Of a stretch of 64,000 nucleotides of DNA, positions 53,208 to 61,600 are shown piece by piece. Below the pieces are notes generated by a model that was not told the DNA's origin, ran no database searches, and worked only from the letters and a program-made list of their open reading frames with translations. Each line of letters opens with the position of its first letter. Position 1 is the stretch's first letter. The position numbers and the translations under genes are program-made. Source of the stretch: JAJPKK01 sp963747835 (GTDB taxonomy: Bacteria; Pseudomonadota; Alphaproteobacteria; Rhizobiales; Xanthobacteraceae); contig CAVVGO010000006.1 in NCBI GenBank assembly GCA_963747835.1, positions 1,922,001-1,986,000 of the forward strand. Direction: 5' to 3'.

Positions 53208-53387
53208 TCAACCGCGGGTGACGATCGGGCCTTTGCCGATCGGAGCCTTGCCGATCGGAGCCTTACCGATCGGAGCCTTACCGACAACCGGAACCGGCGG
53301 CGGGGGCTGCCGGGTCGGCAGGTCGGCCGCAATAGCCGCACTCGCAAAGGCGAGCGTCGAAGTCGCTACGAGGATGATATGTTTCAT
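53208..53387 (-). CDS. small secreted protein with GKAPI repeats
   Basis: A 59-residue precursor: M-K-H-I-I-L-V-A-T-S-T-L-A-F-A-S-A-A-I-A is a clean signal peptide, followed by D-L-P-T-R-Q-P-P-P-P and then four near-identical I-G-K-A-P units coded by 15-base DNA repeats (GATCGGAGCCTTGCC type on the plus strand). The product would be a short, basic, extended periplasmic peptide of unknown role. The repeat number may vary between strains. I chose the ATG at 53387 because the signal begins there. Confidence 0.6.
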   Translation of the reverse strand: MKHIILVATSTLAFASAAIAADLPTRQPPPPVPVVGKAPIGKAPIGKAPIGKGPIVTRG

Positions 53388-53798
53388 GTGAAGAGCCCCT
53401 GCATAGGTGAACACAGTCTGGATCGGCGCGGTTACGCAACACCACCGTTTAATATAAAACCCGAGATGCCTGTCCCAAAACTAGTGTAAAAAAGACACAC
53501 CAGAATTTTTTCGCAGCGCCCGCGGAAATCGGGCATTCGGCAAGCTCCGACCAATTTTAGAAAAATATTCGTTATCAAAGACTTAAGATGGAGCGGTAGC
53601 ATTCGACCAATTGCCCCTGGGCGGTCGCCGCAAAGGGGCCGCAACAAAGTCGGCTGTGAATTATCGGGCCCGTCGCGTGCCGGGCCGAATGCCGGTCGGC
53701 CGGGACTCAGAAGGCCGCCGTAACCCGAGTTTGCCGATTGACCGCACTTCCGCTGCCGGGTTGAATCCGCGGGTCTCTTTCGCTTTACGGAGCCAGAC
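53388..53798. other. intergenic region, no supported gene
   Basis: About 410 bases between two divergent genes (the small repeat protein and the nitrilase-like gene). The left part (53440-53600) is AT-richer and contains AAAAATTC/TTTTTTCG-like tracts consistent with promoters. A minus-strand frame crossing it has no family resemblance. No RNA gene or hairpin with a T-tract was recognised. Confidence 0.5.
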
Positions 53799-54699
53799 AT
53801 GACCTTCCGGATTGCCGTCGTCCAGCCCATTTCGCATCGGCCCGGCCACGACGAGAACAATATCCCGGAAGCCGTCCGGCATGTGGAGCGCTCCGCCGGC
53901 GAGGGCGCGCATTTCGTGTGCTTCCCGGAGACCTATCCGGGGCCGTGGCGGATGCCGGCGCATTTCGATCCGACCGCCGCGATGGCGCAAGCGGCGGCGC
54001 GACACAAAGTCCATGTGATCTTCGGCACCATCGAGCCGATCAGCGAGGCGGACGCGACCGCCTACAACCTGATCTGCATGGCGTATCCGGACGGCACCGT
54101 GGTGCGCTATCGCCGCACCCATCCCAACGGGCCGTGGATTTATACGGGCGGACCGGCGTGGGAATTCCAATATGTGGCCGGCAATGCGTTTTCGGTGTTC
54201 GACTCCGTGCACGGCAAGGTCGGGCTTGCCATGTGCAGCGAGGTTTACGTGCCGGAGGTCACGCGCGCGCTCGCGCTGCGCGGCGCCGAGATCATCTTCA
54301 TGCCGGCCGGCACAGACAAGAACCGCCTGTGGGCGACGTGGCGCACGTTGATCTGGGCGCGCGCCATCGAAAACCTCGCCATCGTGGTGACGACCCAGAA
54401 CCTGTTCAGTCACGATGAACGCGGCTTAGCCATGGTGGCGTCTCCGGAAGAGATCCTGTTCGAGTTCGACTGCGGTCGGCCGCACCCTGGTCGACGTCAG
54501 CCTGGACCGGGTGCGGTATCTGCGCGCAACCCGCGACGTGCCGGGCTCCGCGGCCACGTGCGGCGCCAAGCAAGGCGTGCTAGGACCGCAATGGCAGCGG
54601 CCGGAGCTCCTCGACATCATCTATCCCAAAATCTATCCCAAGCCCGCTTCGAAGATCGCCACCGAGATTGATCCGAAGCCGCGCCGCGCAGCCGAATGA
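53799..54699 (+). CDS. carbon-nitrogen hydrolase (nitrilase superfamily; one frameshift)
   Basis: Nitrilase-superfamily amidase of about 300 residues. The Glu of the triad is in C-F-P-E-T-Y-P-G near residue 44 and the Cys in G-L-A-M-C-S-E-V near 150. The position of the usual Lys reads R-Y-R-R-T-H-P-N-G-P, with Arg instead of Lys. Near 54475 the frame slips; the next frame supplies L-V-D-V-S-L-D-R-V-R-Y-L-R and ends at 54699. It is followed after 15 bases by a gamma-glutamyltransferase-like gene, so both may act on the same amide or peptide substrate. Confidence 0.8.
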
Positions 54700-54714
54700 A
54701 GGCATCGGAGGCCC

Positions 54715-56514
54715 ATGAGCAATATCAATCCCAATCCGTTCACCACGAGGCCCGAGATCGACGGCACGTTCGGCGTCGTCACGTCGACCCATTGGATCGC
54801 GACCGCGGTGGGCATGTCGATGCTGGAGCGAGGCGGCAATGCGTTCGACGCCGCTTGCGCGACCGCCTTCACGCTCCAGGTTGTCGAGCCGCATCTCAAC
54901 GGTCCCGGCGGCGACGTACCGGTGATCCTGTTCGACGTACGCAAGGGCAGCCCGGAAGTGATCTGCGGCCAGGGCCCGGCGCCGGCCGGCGCCAGCATCG
55001 CGCATTTCCGCAGCCTCGGCCTCGACATGATGCCGGGCACCGGCCTCCTCGCCGCCTGCGTGCCCGGAATGTTCGACACCTGGATGATGCTGTTGCGCGA
55101 CCACGGCACCATGCGGCTTGCCGACGTTCTGGCGCCCGCGATCTTCTACGCCCGCGAAGGCCATCCGCTGGTCGAGCGCGCCAATGCCACCATCGCGATG
55201 GTCGAGAAGCTGTTCCGCGAGCACTGGCCGACGTCGGCCGCGGTCTATCTGCCGGGCGGCAAGGTGCCGGCGACCGGCACGCTGTTCACCAATCCGGCCA
55301 TTGCCGACACCTATACGAGAGTGCTGCGCGAATCCGAGGGCGCCGGCGGCCGCGAGGCCGAGATCGAGCGCGCCCGCAAGGTGTGGTCGCAGGGCTTCGT
55401 CGCCGCGGCGATCGACCGCTTCTGCCGCACCCAGGAGATCATGGACACCAGCGGCCGGCGCCACCGCGGCGTGCTTACCGCCGACGACATGGCGCGCTGG
55501 CAAGCCACCGTCGAGCCGCCGCTCACCTACGACTATGGCCGCTACACGGTTTGCAAGCCGGGTCCGTGGTCGCAGGGGCCGGTGATGCTGCAGCAACTCG
55601 CGCTGCTCAAGGGCTTCGCGCTCGACGGCCTCGATGTCACCGGCGCCGAATTCATCCACACCGTGGTGGAGGCTTCCAAGCTCGCGTTCGCGGATCGTGA
55701 GAAGTTCTACGGCGATCCGGATTTCGTTCAAGTGCCGATGGAGACGCTGCTGTCCGACGCCTACAACGAGGAACGCCGCAAGCTCATCCATCACACCGCG
55801 TCGCTCGAGTTGCGGCCCGGCTCGGTCGAGGGCTTCGGCGCCGTCGTCAAGCTGCGCCGGGCCGAGGGCGCCCGCGACGCCGTCGGCGCCATGGGGGCGG
55901 GCGAGCCGACGGTCGGCCGGCTCGGCGAGGTGCGCGGCGACACCGTGCATTTCGACATCGTCGACCGCGCCGGAAACATGATTTCGGCGACGCCCTCCGG
56001 CGGCTGGCTGCAGTCTTCGCCGGTCATCCCGGAGCTCGGTTTCGGTCTCGGCACCCGCGGCCAGATGTTCTGGCTGGAGGACAACCACCCGGCTTCGCTC
56101 GCGCCCGGCAAACGGCCCCGCACCACGCTGTCGCCCACCATGGCGCTGCGCGACGGCGAGCCTTATCTCGCCTGGGGCTCGCCCGGTGGCGACCAGCAGG
56201 ACCAGTGGACCACGCAGTTCTTCCTGCGCCACGTCCATGCCGGACAGAATCTCCAGGAAGCGATCGATGCGCCGGCATGGCATTCGGAGCATTTCCCGAT
56301 CTCGTTCTGGCCGCGAACGGCGCGGCCCGGCGTGCTGGTGACGGAGAGCCGCGTGCCGGCGGTGTCGCGCGCCGAACTCGAAGAGCGCGGCCACGTGGTC
56401 GAGGTCGGCCCGGCTTGGTCCGAAGGCCGCCTCACCGCGGCGTCGCGCGACGGCCGCCGCCGCAAGGCTGCCGCCAATCCGCGCGGCATGCAGGGCTACG
56501 CGGCCGGACGGTGA
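54715..56514 (+). CDS. gamma-glutamyltransferase family protein
   Basis: Ntn-hydrolase of 599 residues that would self-cleave into two chains. N-terminal marks: V-T-S-T-H-W-I-A, G-M-S-M-L-E-R-G-G-N-A-F-D-A-A, G-P-G-G-D. The nucleophile Thr begins the small chain at G-D-T-V-H-F-D-I-V-D (near residue 405), followed by P-S-G-G-W-L and G-F-G-L. No signal peptide is present, unlike in periplasmic Ggt, so it is probably a cytoplasmic acyltransferase or amidohydrolase of the family rather than a glutathione enzyme. Confidence 0.85.
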   Translation: MSNINPNPFTTRPEIDGTFGVVTSTHWIATAVGMSMLERGGNAFDAACATAFTLQVVEPHLNGPGGDVPVILFDVRKGSPEVICGQGPAPAGASIAHFRSLGLDMMPGTGLLAACVPGMFDTWMMLLRDHGTMRLADVLAPAIFYAREGHPLVERANATIAMVEKLFREHWPTSAAVYLPGGKVPATGTLFTNPAIADTYTRVLRESEGAGGREAEIERARKVWSQGFVAAAIDRFCRTQEIMDTSGRRHRGVLTADDMARWQATVEPPLTYDYGRYTVCKPGPWSQGPVMLQQLALLKGFALDGLDVTGAEFIHTVVEASKLAFADREKFYGDPDFVQVPMETLLSDAYNEERRKLIHHTASLELRPGSVEGFGAVVKLRRAEGARDAVGAMGAGEPTVGRLGEVRGDTVHFDIVDRAGNMISATPSGGWLQSSPVIPELGFGLGTRGQMFWLEDNHPASLAPGKRPRTTLSPTMALRDGEPYLAWGSPGGDQQDQWTTQFFLRHVHAGQNLQEAIDAPAWHSEHFPISFWPRTARPGVLVTESRVPAVSRAELEERGHVVEVGPAWSEGRLTAASRDGRRRKAAANPRGMQGYAAGR

Positions 56515-56582
56515 GAAGGCGTAGCTTAGCTGGGTGCCGGTATGTAACCGACTGCGCATCCGAAGATACCTCGGAGCCGCTC

Positions 56583-57560
56583 ATGAGCAGAATTTCCGCC
56601 GCCATCTTTGCGCTCGTCGCGATGCTCTGCGCGGACGTCGGCACTGTCGCCATGGCGGCCGATTACCCGACCCGCCCGATCAACCTGATTGTTGCGTTCA
56701 CGCCCGGCGGCCCGAGCGATGTCCTGGCCCGCATCATCGGGCGGCAGCTCGAAAAAATCCTCGGCCAGACCATCGTCATCGATAATCGGCCGGGCGGCGC
56801 CGGCAATATCGCGGCCGAGACGGTGGCCCATGCGAGCCCCGACGGCTACACGCTGCTGATGGGCAACAACGGGCTGCTCGCCACCAACCAGAGCCTGTTT
56901 CGCAAACTCAACTTCGACGGCGAGCGGGATTTCGCGCCTATCAGCCTGATCGGCTCCCAACCCAACATTTTGGTGGTCAATCCCAAGCTCGGCATCAACT
57001 CCATGGCGGAACTGGTCGCCTACGCGAAAGCCAATCCGGGCAAGCTCAATTATGCCAATTCCGGCTTCGGCGCCGCCGCACATCTGTCGGCCGAGCTGTT
57101 CAAGTCGGAGGCCAAGGTCGACATCGTGTCGGTATCCTATAAGGGCGCGGCGCCCGCGCTGCAGGACCTGATCGCCGGCCACGTCCAGGTGATGTTCGCG
57201 ACCTCGGCCTCGGTGGTCGCCTTCCTCAAGGCCGGTACCTTGCGGCCGCTCGCCGTCACGACCCTCAAGCGATTTTCGCTGATGCCCGACCTGCCGACCG
57301 TTGCGGAACTCGGCCTGCCGGGGTTCGACGCCACCACATGGCACGGGCTGGTCGCCCCCGCCGGCACCCCGAAGGATATCGTCGAGACGCTCAATCGCGC
57401 CATGGTGAAGGCGCTCGCCGAACCCGATACGCTGCGCCAGCTCCACGATCTCGGCGTCGAAGTCGGCTCCAGCACGCCCGCGGAATTCGCCGCCTACATC
57501 CACAACGAAATCCCCAAATGGGCCGCCGTGGTGAAGGCGTCCGGCGCGCAAGTGGAATAG
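56583..57560 (+). CDS. Bug/TctC-family solute-binding protein
   Basis: Intact Bug protein of 325 residues with signal peptide ending T-V-A-M-A-A-D. It shows I-V-A-F-T-P-G-G-P-S-D-V-L-A-R, I-V-I-D-N-R-P-G-G-A-G-N, D-G-Y-T-L-L-M-G-N-N-G and S-Y-K-G-A-A-P-A. It lies 68 bases after the gamma-glutamyltransferase gene and is followed by a convergent LysR gene. The nitrilase, transferase and Bug protein probably form one unit for uptake and breakdown of a nitrogen-containing acid. Confidence 0.88.
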   Translation: MSRISAAIFALVAMLCADVGTVAMAADYPTRPINLIVAFTPGGPSDVLARIIGRQLEKILGQTIVIDNRPGGAGNIAAETVAHASPDGYTLLMGNNGLLATNQSLFRKLNFDGERDFAPISLIGSQPNILVVNPKLGINSMAELVAYAKANPGKLNYANSGFGAAAHLSAELFKSEAKVDIVSVSYKGAAPALQDLIAGHVQVMFATSASVVAFLKAGTLRPLAVTTLKRFSLMPDLPTVAELGLPGFDATTWHGLVAPAGTPKDIVETLNRAMVKALAEPDTLRQLHDLGVEVGSSTPAEFAAYIHNEIPKWAAVVKASGAQVE

Positions 57561-57590
57561 CAGGTGGAGTAGGGGTCGCAACCGTTCCGG

Positions 57591-58511
57591 CTAGCGCCGG
57601 CTTTTCGATTCTCGATCGAAGCGTTCGTCCGCCTTGGACAGGAAAAGCCTCAGCATCGAGGACGCATTCAGCCTGTTGTAGGCGAGCGCGAGGTCGACCG
57701 TCGGGGCTTTGCCCCGTAATGGGCGGCTTACTACGGAGGGCGGCAACAGCCGGCGAGCGTAGTCCGGTAGCAAGCTTACGCCGCCGGTGGAGAGCACCAA
57801 CGATATCGCCATCGGGAGCGTTTCCGCCTCGTGGCTGGTGGTGATCTCGACCGTGGACCGCCTAGTGTACTCGTCGATGACAAGCCTTAGCGCGGGGGCA
57901 ACCGTTTTGGACATGCCGATAAAGGTCTCGCCGGCGATGTCTTGCGGGCGGACCGAATCGCGCGAGGCAAGGCGATGGTCGCGGGGCAGAAGTACGAAGA
58001 GCGGTTCTTTGCTCAAGAGCTTGAACTCCAGGCCGTGCGCGGCTCTGTCCGGCCGGAGAAACGCCACATCGATTTTTCCACGAAGCAGAGCTTGCGTGAG
58101 CTCCGGGGACGAAGCGCTGTGAATGACCAACTCCGTCCGGTGCAGCTCCTCACGCAGGATACCCAAGACTTTCGGCAGCCACTCGATTTCGTAACCGGTC
58201 AGGAAGCCTACAATAAACGAGGCTTTGGCAGGCAGGGCAGCCCGCCGCGTCGCTTCAGTCGCCGCCTCGACCTGGGCCAGGATCAAGCGCGCATGATCGA
58301 GAAAGACCCGGCCGGCCGCGGTCAGTTGCATGCCGCGGGGCCCCCGCGTGATCAACCGCACATCGAGTTGAGTTTCCAAGTCCCGGATCTGCCGGCTCAG
58401 CGAAGGCTGCGCGGTATGAAGTCGCTTTTCGGCCGCTTGGGTGAAGCTACCCTCTTCGGCGACCGCAACGAAATAGCGCAAATGCCGCAATTCCACGGCT
58501 GCGGTTCCCAT
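57591..58511 (-). CDS. LysR-family transcriptional regulator
   Basis: A 306-residue regulator. The N-terminal winged helix (residues 7-65) reads L-R-H-L-R-Y-F-V-A-V-A-E-E-G-S-F-T-Q-A-A and P-S-L-S-R-Q-I-R-D-L-E. The effector domain follows with the usual F-L-R-P, D-H-R-L-A and G-G-V-S-L-L-P elements. This H-L-R-Y-F type is close to CbnR/CatR-like regulators of aromatic pathways. It is divergent from an SDR gene 182 bases away and very likely controls that gene and itself through the shared intergenic region. Confidence 0.9.
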   Translation of the reverse strand: MGTAAVELRHLRYFVAVAEEGSFTQAAEKRLHTAQPSLSRQIRDLETQLDVRLITRGPRGMQLTAAGRVFLDHARLILAQVEAATEATRRAALPAKASFIVGFLTGYEIEWLPKVLGILREELHRTELVIHSASSPELTQALLRGKIDVAFLRPDRAAHGLEFKLLSKEPLFVLLPRDHRLASRDSVRPQDIAGETFIGMSKTVAPALRLVIDEYTRRSTVEITTSHEAETLPMAISLVLSTGGVSLLPDYARRLLPPSVVSRPLRGKAPTVDLALAYNRLNASSMLRLFLSKADERFDRESKSRR

Positions 58512-58522
58512 GCCTAAAAAGT

Positions 58523-58536
58523 ATGATCTATATCAT
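58523..58536. promoter_or_regulatory. palindrome, candidate LysR operator
   Basis: ATGATCTATATCAT is an inverted repeat (ATGAT-N4-ATCAT) located 11 bases before the LysR start codon, in the AT-rich part of the divergent region between LysR and the SDR gene. LysR regulators usually bind T-N11-A palindromes; here the spacing is one base shorter in the strict sense. The position suits autoregulation. No binding evidence is available from sequence alone. Confidence 0.4.
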
Positions 58537-58693
58537 ATAAAGTCTTTCTCGCCACACCATGGCTCACCAAATAACCGTCACACGAATGAGATGCCCAGAT
58601 GGGGAGACCTCGTAAGCATGCTTGCGAAGGACCGCGAGAGCGGGACGGCCTTTCCTGCGGTGCCGCACCAGATAGTTCTCAAGGAGTAATCCC

Positions 58694-59437
58694 ATGACCC
58701 AAGTCGTCCTCATCACCGGCGCCCTGACCGGCATAGGCCGCGCCACCGCCCTGGCGTTCGCCAAGCAAGGCGCCCACATCGTTGTTTCCGGCCGGCGCGA
58801 CGAACTGGGCCACGCCTTGGCCGCCGAACTGCGCAAGCTCGGCGCCGAGGCCGAATATGTGAGGGTCGACGTGCGCCACGATAACGAGGTGCGTAACCTG
58901 GTCGATCAAACGGTCGCGCGCTTCGGCCGCTTGGATGTCGCCGTCAACAATGCCGGCACCGAGGGCAAGTCAGGACCGGTGACGGAGCAATCGGCGGAAA
59001 GCTACGCCGCCACGTTCGATACCAACGTTCTCGGCACGCTTCTGAGCATGAAGCATGAATTGCGTGTCATGCAACCGCAGGGCAGCGGCAGCATCATCAA
59101 CCTGTCGTCGACCATGGGCCACCGCGGTACGCCGAACGCATCCCTCTATACGGCCAGCAAGCATGCGGTCGAGGGGCTGACGAAGTCGGCGGCGCTCGAA
59201 GGCGCGGCGTTCGGGGTGCGGGTGAACGCCGTGGCGCCCGGTCCAGTCGATACCGAGATGCTGGGCCGCTTCACCGGGAGCGCCGACAGAAAGGCCGGGC
59301 TGGTCGCGGGCGTGCCGCTCAAGCGCGCCGGCAGGCCCGAGGAGATCGCCCAGGCGATCGTCTACCTCGCGTCCGACAATGCGTCATACGTCAGCGGCCA
59401 TATCCTCGACGTCAACGGCGGAAAAACCGCCTCCTGA
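58694..59437 (+). CDS. SDR family oxidoreductase
   Basis: Classical short-chain dehydrogenase of 247 residues. The cofactor site is T-G-A-L-T-G-I-G-R-A near residue 7, then N-N-A-G-T-E, the catalytic Ser in N-L-S-S-T-M and Y-T-A-S-K (YxxxK), followed by P-G-P-V-D-T-E-M. An ideal AAGGAG precedes the ATG. Arg at the end of the first beta-strand region (G-R-R-D-E) suggests NADP(H). It is divergent from the LysR gene, its probable regulator. The substrate is unknown. Confidence 0.9.
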   Translation: MTQVVLITGALTGIGRATALAFAKQGAHIVVSGRRDELGHALAAELRKLGAEAEYVRVDVRHDNEVRNLVDQTVARFGRLDVAVNNAGTEGKSGPVTEQSAESYAATFDTNVLGTLLSMKHELRVMQPQGSGSIINLSSTMGHRGTPNASLYTASKHAVEGLTKSAALEGAAFGVRVNAVAPGPVDTEMLGRFTGSADRKAGLVAGVPLKRAGRPEEIAQAIVYLASDNASYVSGHILDVNGGKTAS

Positions 59438-59507
59438 TCATCGAGCGCCGCGACGACTTCTGCGGCATTATGGCGGCGCATCGCGCACAGAAGAAGGAAC
59501 CCAAACC

Positions 59508-59891
59508 ATGAGTGCCAAGGCAATGAAGCTTCCCGGAGCCGATCATCCGATCACGATCGAATCCAATCCGGCGCGCGTCGTCGTGTCCATCGGCGGCCGT
59601 ATCATCGCCGACACCCGCGACGCATTGACGCTGCGAGAGGCATCATATCCGGCCGTGCAGTACATCCCCCGCAAGGATGTCGACATGTCGCTGCTGCAAC
59701 GTACCAGCCACGCCACCTACTGCCCCTTCAAGGGTGACTGCGCCTATTACAGTATACCGCTCGGCGGCGAGCGGTCGGCGAATGCGGTGTGGACCTACGA
59801 GGCGCCGTTCGCCGCTGTGGTCGGCATCAAGGACCACCTTGCCTTTTATCCCGACCGTGTCGACGCCATCGAGGAACGACCGGCAGTCTGA
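59508..59891 (+). CDS. DUF427 family protein
   Basis: A 127-residue DUF427 protein: A-R-V-V-V-S-I-G-G-R-I-I-A-D-T, then Y-P-A-V-Q-Y-I-P, the signature S-H-A-T-Y-C-P-F-K-G-D-C-A-Y-Y and the acidic W-T-Y-E-A-P-F end block. The conserved Cys and Tyr/His positions are present. The family is widespread and unassigned. AGAAGGAAC precedes the ATG. It is 70 bases after the SDR gene, which suggests co-expression. Confidence 0.85.
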   Translation: MSAKAMKLPGADHPITIESNPARVVVSIGGRIIADTRDALTLREASYPAVQYIPRKDVDMSLLQRTSHATYCPFKGDCAYYSIPLGGERSANAVWTYEAPFAAVVGIKDHLAFYPDRVDAIEERPAV

Positions 59892-59920
59892 AAACGGCGG
59901 AATCGAGACTCGTTGCGATG

Positions 59921-60325
59921 TCACCCGTAATGTCTCCGATGGTGTCGGCCATGGTGCCAATAGTGACCGTACCAGGCACCGTGCCAATAAGCGCCGCAGC
60001 GGCCCGCAAAACACCATTCCCACGGCAGATGCGGCGGTTGCTCGCCGTTCCTGAAAACACTCGGGAGACGTCCGCCTGCCGTATCGTCCCGTTCGACAGG
60101 CACCAGGTTGGATTCGCTATCGGGTGTGCGGGCGACGCGACGGGTCTGACGATCCGATCGCGTCTGGTCATCGGGGCGGGATGGTTGACTTGGGTTTGCG
60201 CCCAGGCCCGGAACCACGGGCGCCGGCGCCGGCGCCGGCGGTGGCTGTTGGGCGCTCGCAGCAGTGCAAAGGACAAGCAGCGTCGCCGCCGCGAGTGTGG
60301 ATAACCTCAGCCTCGTTTGCATCAT
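59921..60325 (-). CDS. hypothetical secreted protein with His-rich C-terminus
   Basis: A 134-residue product with a good signal peptide (L-S-T-L-A-A-A-T-L-L-V-L-C-T-A-A-S-A-Q), a Pro/Ala-rich linker, a hydrophilic middle, and an end rich in His, Trp, Gly and Tyr (Y-W-H-G-A-W-Y-G-H-Y-W-H-H-G-R-H-H). Two Cys occur in W-C-F-A-G-R-C. Such tails bind metals in other exported proteins, but I know no family for this one. It converges with the DUF427 gene, leaving 29 bases. Confidence 0.55.
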   Translation of the reverse strand: MMQTRLRLSTLAAATLLVLCTAASAQQPPPAPAPAPVVPGLGANPSQPSRPDDQTRSDRQTRRVARTPDSESNLVPVERDDTAGGRLPSVFRNGEQPPHLPWEWCFAGRCGAYWHGAWYGHYWHHGRHHRRHYG

Positions 60326-60392
60326 GTTCCCATCTCCTCACATTCGGAAGCCGGCCGCTGCATAGGGCCTCGCGCCGATGGCCGGGAAAGGT

Positions 60393-60944
60393 TCAGAACC
60401 CCGGCGCGTTCTCGATCTGGTCGAACCAGTCGAAGCCCATCTCCTTTACGATACGGTTCGAGATCACGATCAGCCGCGCTTCCGACGTGGAGTGATCGTT
60501 GAAGTGCTGGTGGATCGTGAAGGGCGGCACGTAGATGAAATCGCCGCGCTCCCATGCGAACTTCTTCGGCTCGGGCGCCCATTCCCATTCGAACGCCTCC
60601 AGGCAATCGAACTTCAAGTCCCAATGCAGATCGTAGCCCGAGCCCTCGACGCAGAACAGCACCTCCTCCCACATGTGGCGATGCTTGCCGGACCGCTCGC
60701 CGGGCTTGAGGAATTGCATATAGGCTTCGACGCAGCGCTCCCGCGTGTTCATCTTGTGATGGACGAGGTGCTTGATGAGCCCGTCCGCCGAGCGCTCGAA
60801 CGGCATGTCCTGCGCGCTCACCACATTGGGTAGCGTCTCGTACATCGCCCGGAATTCCTGCGACGCGAGGATGTCCTCGGCGCGCAGGATCGCGGTCTTG
60901 CTGCCCACATGCGCGAAGTCGCGTTCGTCGAGAATCTGGCTCAT
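60393..60944 (-). CDS. cupin-domain protein
   Basis: A 183-residue single-cupin protein. Motif 1 is G-K-H-R-H-M-W-E-E-V-L-F (two His and Glu) and motif 2 includes P-P-F-T-I-H-Q-H-F-N-D-H. It is encoded 44 bases after a paralogous cupin gene with the same H-Q-H-F-N-D block. ATG 60944 is preceded by AAGGATTT; a TTG extension of 11 residues is less likely. A metal-dependent dioxygenase or isomerase role in acid breakdown is likely for the pair. Confidence 0.8.
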   Translation of the reverse strand: MSQILDERDFAHVGSKTAILRAEDILASQEFRAMYETLPNVVSAQDMPFERSADGLIKHLVHHKMNTRERCVEAYMQFLKPGERSGKHRHMWEEVLFCVEGSGYDLHWDLKFDCLEAFEWEWAPEPKKFAWERGDFIYVPPFTIHQHFNDHSTSEARLIVISNRIVKEMGFDWFDQIENAPGF

Positions 60945-60988
60945 GATCTCAAAATCCTTCTTGTCGCAAATCACCAAACCTTCGGCGC

Positions 60989-61576
60989 TTACAAATCCTT
61001 CGGCGGGCGGAAGTCCTCATGCCCCGGCGTCGCCTCGTTGGGCGGGTAGGACACGATCTTCTGGAACAGCAGGTGCATGAACAGGAACAGCGGCTTCGCC
61101 TTGAACACCAGCAGGATCGCCTCGTTATCGGGGTCGTCGTTGAAATGCTGGTGGACGCTCGCGCACTCGACGATCATGACGTCGCCGGCCTTCCACTCGA
61201 TGCGGCGGCCGTCATGGATGTCGTGGCCGCGGCCCTTGAGCACGTAGAACACCGCGCTGTTGAGATGGCCGTGCTTCTGGCCGTAGGCGCCGGGCGCGTA
61301 GCATTCGATATGGGTCTCGATCGATTGCACCACATTGGCGGCCTGCGGGCTGACCACATGCTTGCCGTAGAGCGCCGGGCCGCCCTTCCACGGATGGTTG
61401 CGCGAGGAATACACCCGCGGCTGCTCCAGCAACGACTTGTAAACGTCGCTGTAGGTGCCGACGAGTTCGCGCACGAAGGTTCGCTTTTTCGACCAGCGCT
61501 CCCACTTGCCCTCCTTGTCCTCGACCGGCGGACGGTTGTGACCCTGCCCGGGAGATTGCTCATAAAGACCTGTCAT
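60989..61576 (-). CDS. cupin-domain protein
   Basis: A 195-residue cupin, paralogue of the gene after it. Motif 1 reads G-Q-K-H-G-H-L-N-S-A-V-F, with Asn and Ser where a Glu is usual, and motif 2 has A-S-V-H-Q-H-F-N-D-D. The ribosome site AAAGGAGCGGTG fits ATG 61576. The two genes may code for two parts of one oligomer, one with a full metal site and one with a changed site. They lie directly downstream of the TctA-TctB fusion gene, so they may process its cargo. Confidence 0.8.
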   Translation of the reverse strand: MTGLYEQSPGQGHNRPPVEDKEGKWERWSKKRTFVRELVGTYSDVYKSLLEQPRVYSSRNHPWKGGPALYGKHVVSPQAANVVQSIETHIECYAPGAYGQKHGHLNSAVFYVLKGRGHDIHDGRRIEWKAGDVMIVECASVHQHFNDDPDNEAILLVFKAKPLFLFMHLLFQKIVSYPPNEATPGHEDFRPPKDL

Positions 61577-61600
61577 CACCGCTCCTTTCGAACTCACCGA

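Noticed and set aside
53220..53290. Short regular repeats as a possible CRISPR array
   Set aside because: The 15-base units are directly joined without spacers and keep a reading frame, so they are coding tandem repeats.
54580..56559. 659-residue open frame on the minus strand
   Set aside because: It lies fully opposite the gamma-glutamyltransferase gene, is dominated by Arg, Ala, Gly and His, and shows no family motif. It is a by-product of GC-rich codon use.
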